Source of the DNA: an uncultured Lachnospiraceae bacterium
Lineage (GTDB): Bacteria; Bacillota_A; Clostridia; Lachnospirales; Lachnospiraceae
DNA: 6,597 nucleotides
Assembly (NCBI GenBank): GCA_902783205.1
Contig: CACZQE010000099.1
Coordinates: 1-6,597, forward strand
Direction: 5' to 3'
Below are positions 5,491 through 6,597 of the stretch, piece after piece (position 1 is the first letter of the stretch; each line of letters starts with the position of its first letter). Made by a program: the position numbers and the translations under genes. A model generated the notes under the pieces. The model had not been told where the DNA came from. It did no database searches and saw nothing but the letters and a program-made list of their open reading frames with translations.

Positions 5491-6597
5491 ATGAAGAATC
5501 ATATCACCCGATATCTGGGAAGAATACTTGTACCGGTTCCCTTTCTGTTTGGCCTGATCGGCCTGACAAAGACGCCGGGCTATAGTCTGCTGGACTGTGC
5601 CTACCATTCGGTCCAGCTCTATGTAATGGAGTTTGCCGACGGCATCGTCATGAACCCCTGCGTGGAGATCGCCCGCTGGACGGCCCCCTGTATCACTGTG
5701 GCCGCTATTATCACCTTCTTCTACCGGCTGGTAGAGAGGCTGCGGATCCTCCGGCTGACCTTCCGCCAGGATCCGGTCATCATCCACGGAGACAGTGCCA
5801 ATATAGCTGTTATGCTGGACCAGATGAAGCACAGGGCCATGATCTCGGAAGATAAAATGGGCTACCGGGTGGGCAGGCAGCTGGTCATGTTCGACCGTGA
5901 CGAGGATATGTTTGAGTATATTAATTCTCACAGGAAAGAACTCCTGTCCGGAAGCTCTAAAGTAATCCTGTGTTCGGAGAATATCCGAAGGGGAAGCTAT
6001 GAGAATACACAGATCACCATATGCAATCTCTCGGAAAACTGCGCCCGTCTTTACTGGGAACAGCATCCTGTTCTGCGGGAAGACGAGAAAATCCTGATTA
6101 TCGGCACGGGCAATTACGGCACGGGAATCCTTTCCCAGGCTATTCTGAATAATGTGATTTCCACGGATTCGGCCATAAGCTATCATGTGGCAGGAGATTA
6201 CAGAGATTATTTTATTACCCATCCGGGCATCTGCAGAGCTATGGAAGTCTATACAGAAGACGAAGAAGGCCGGGAGCATCTGTACAGAGAAGGCCTTAAT
6301 GTCTGCGGAAACCGGGATCAGATACATTTTCACAACAGGTCCTGGCAGGAGGTTGTCAGCGGCTTCGGGCCCTTTGACCGGGTGATCATTGTCACGGATT
6401 CCGATGCGGATAATTTAAATATCCTTAATGAGATTAAACTTTATTTCTGTAACGACATTTATCATATCAAGTATATTGACCGGGAGACCCTTAAAGATCT
6501 CTGGGACCTGGACAAGGAAAACATCACTCCTTTCGGTGTCCGGGAAGAGCTCTTTAACGAGGATACTATCATGAGGGACGGTCTGTTCAGACGGGCC
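5491..6597 (+). CDS. membrane protein with ion-channel-like N-terminus and two Rossmann-like (TrkA-N/RCK-like) regions (3' truncated by window)
   Basis: The first 369 codons of a gene with no stop before the window ends. Residues 11-27 and 66-79 are hydrophobic and probably cross the membrane. The segment between them (LLDCAYHSVQLYVMEF at 33-48, NPCVEIARWTAP at 55-66) resembles the pore-proximal part of bacterial ion-channel-like/NAD-binding proteins but has no TVGYG-type K+ selectivity filter. An amphipathic, arginine-rich stretch (79-92) leads to a Rossmann-like region from PVIIHGDSANIAVMLDQM (95-112), where the usual GxGxxG is degraded. A second begins at KILIIGTGNYGTG (200-212) with intact G205/G207/G210 and continues through FDRVIIVTDSDADNLNIL (295-312). 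By analogy it would be an inner-membrane sensor or transport regulator binding a dinucleotide, but ligand and role are unknown. Alignment memory suggests, weakly, that such proteins can carry a C-terminal RyR-like domain, which would lie beyond the window. CGG arginine codons are common, as in the HAD-HD gene. The upstream terminator implies readthrough or a weak unseen promoter. Confidence 0.72.
   Translation, partial: MKNHITRYLGRILVPVPFLFGLIGLTKTPGYSLLDCAYHSVQLYVMEFADGIVMNPCVEIARWTAPCITVAAIITFFYRLVERLRILRLTFRQDPVIIHGDSANIAVMLDQMKHRAMISEDKMGYRVGRQLVMFDRDEDMFEYINSHRKELLSGSSKVILCSENIRRGSYENTQITICNLSENCARLYWEQHPVLREDEKILIIGTGNYGTGILSQAILNNVISTDSAISYHVAGDYRDYFITHPGICRAMEVYTEDEEGREHLYREGLNVCGNRDQIHFHNRSWQEVVSGFGPFDRVIIVTDSDADNLNILNEIKLYFCNDIYHIKYIDRETLKDLWDLDKENITPFGVREELFNEDTIMRDGLFRRA

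Noticed and set aside
5380..6333. An open frame of 317 codons on the minus strand over the membrane Rossmann gene
   Set aside because: The plus-strand frame from 5491 has a good Shine-Dalgarno, hydrophobic segments and a GTGNYG Rossmann motif. The minus-strand translation shows no family features and would cross the terminator at 5421-5463.

Overview
The window looks like chromosomal DNA from an anaerobic Firmicute of the Clostridia, most likely a member of the Lachnospiraceae. This is inferred from the gap-pgk-tpiA order, the sub-type of GAPDH C-terminus, strong AAGGAG-type Shine-Dalgarno sites and compact intergenic gaps with U-tailed hairpins. I see no mobile element, CRISPR array, tRNA or rRNA. 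All six supported genes and the gap fragment lie on the + strand.

Bases 1-2503 are the lower-glycolysis block: the 3' end of gap (GAPDH), complete pgk (phosphoglycerate kinase) and complete tpiA (triosephosphate isomerase). These enzymes interconvert the triose phosphates and make ATP at the PGK step. Each intergenic gap here holds a distinct RNA hairpin. A perfect U-tailed terminator-type stem sits just ahead of the pgk ribosome-binding site. A long stem without a U-tract lies between pgk and tpiA. A second terminator follows tpiA. No gpmI or eno follows tpiA in this window.

Bases 2523-3818 hold a single reading frame that fuses an N-terminal HAD phosphatase (phosphoglycolate-phosphatase-like) to a C-terminal HD phosphohydrolase of the YfbR/HDDC2 type. 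Only 19 nt separate the tpiA terminator from its start codon, so readthrough from the glycolytic operon is its most obvious source of transcript. With the HAD family's known role in clearing phosphoglycolate-like by-products, this suggests a metabolite-repair or nucleotide-phosphatase role next to the glycolytic enzymes.

Bases 3819-5463 form a second unit. An AT-rich promoter region and a short, possibly structured leader precede a pyridoxamine/pyridoxal kinase (B6 salvage). A small FMN-dependent nitroreductase-family gene follows, with its own good promoter overlapping the end of the kinase gene. The unit closes with a strong terminator.

Bases 5491-6597 hold the first 369 codons of a membrane protein that runs off the window. 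It has two hydrophobic segments in an ion-channel-like N-terminus without a K+ selectivity filter, then two Rossmann-like (TrkA-N/RCK-like) regions, of which only the second keeps a clear GxGxxG. It is the least understood gene here. The other candidates for something new are the HAD-HD fusion and the repeated placement of terminators right against the next gene's ribosome-binding site.
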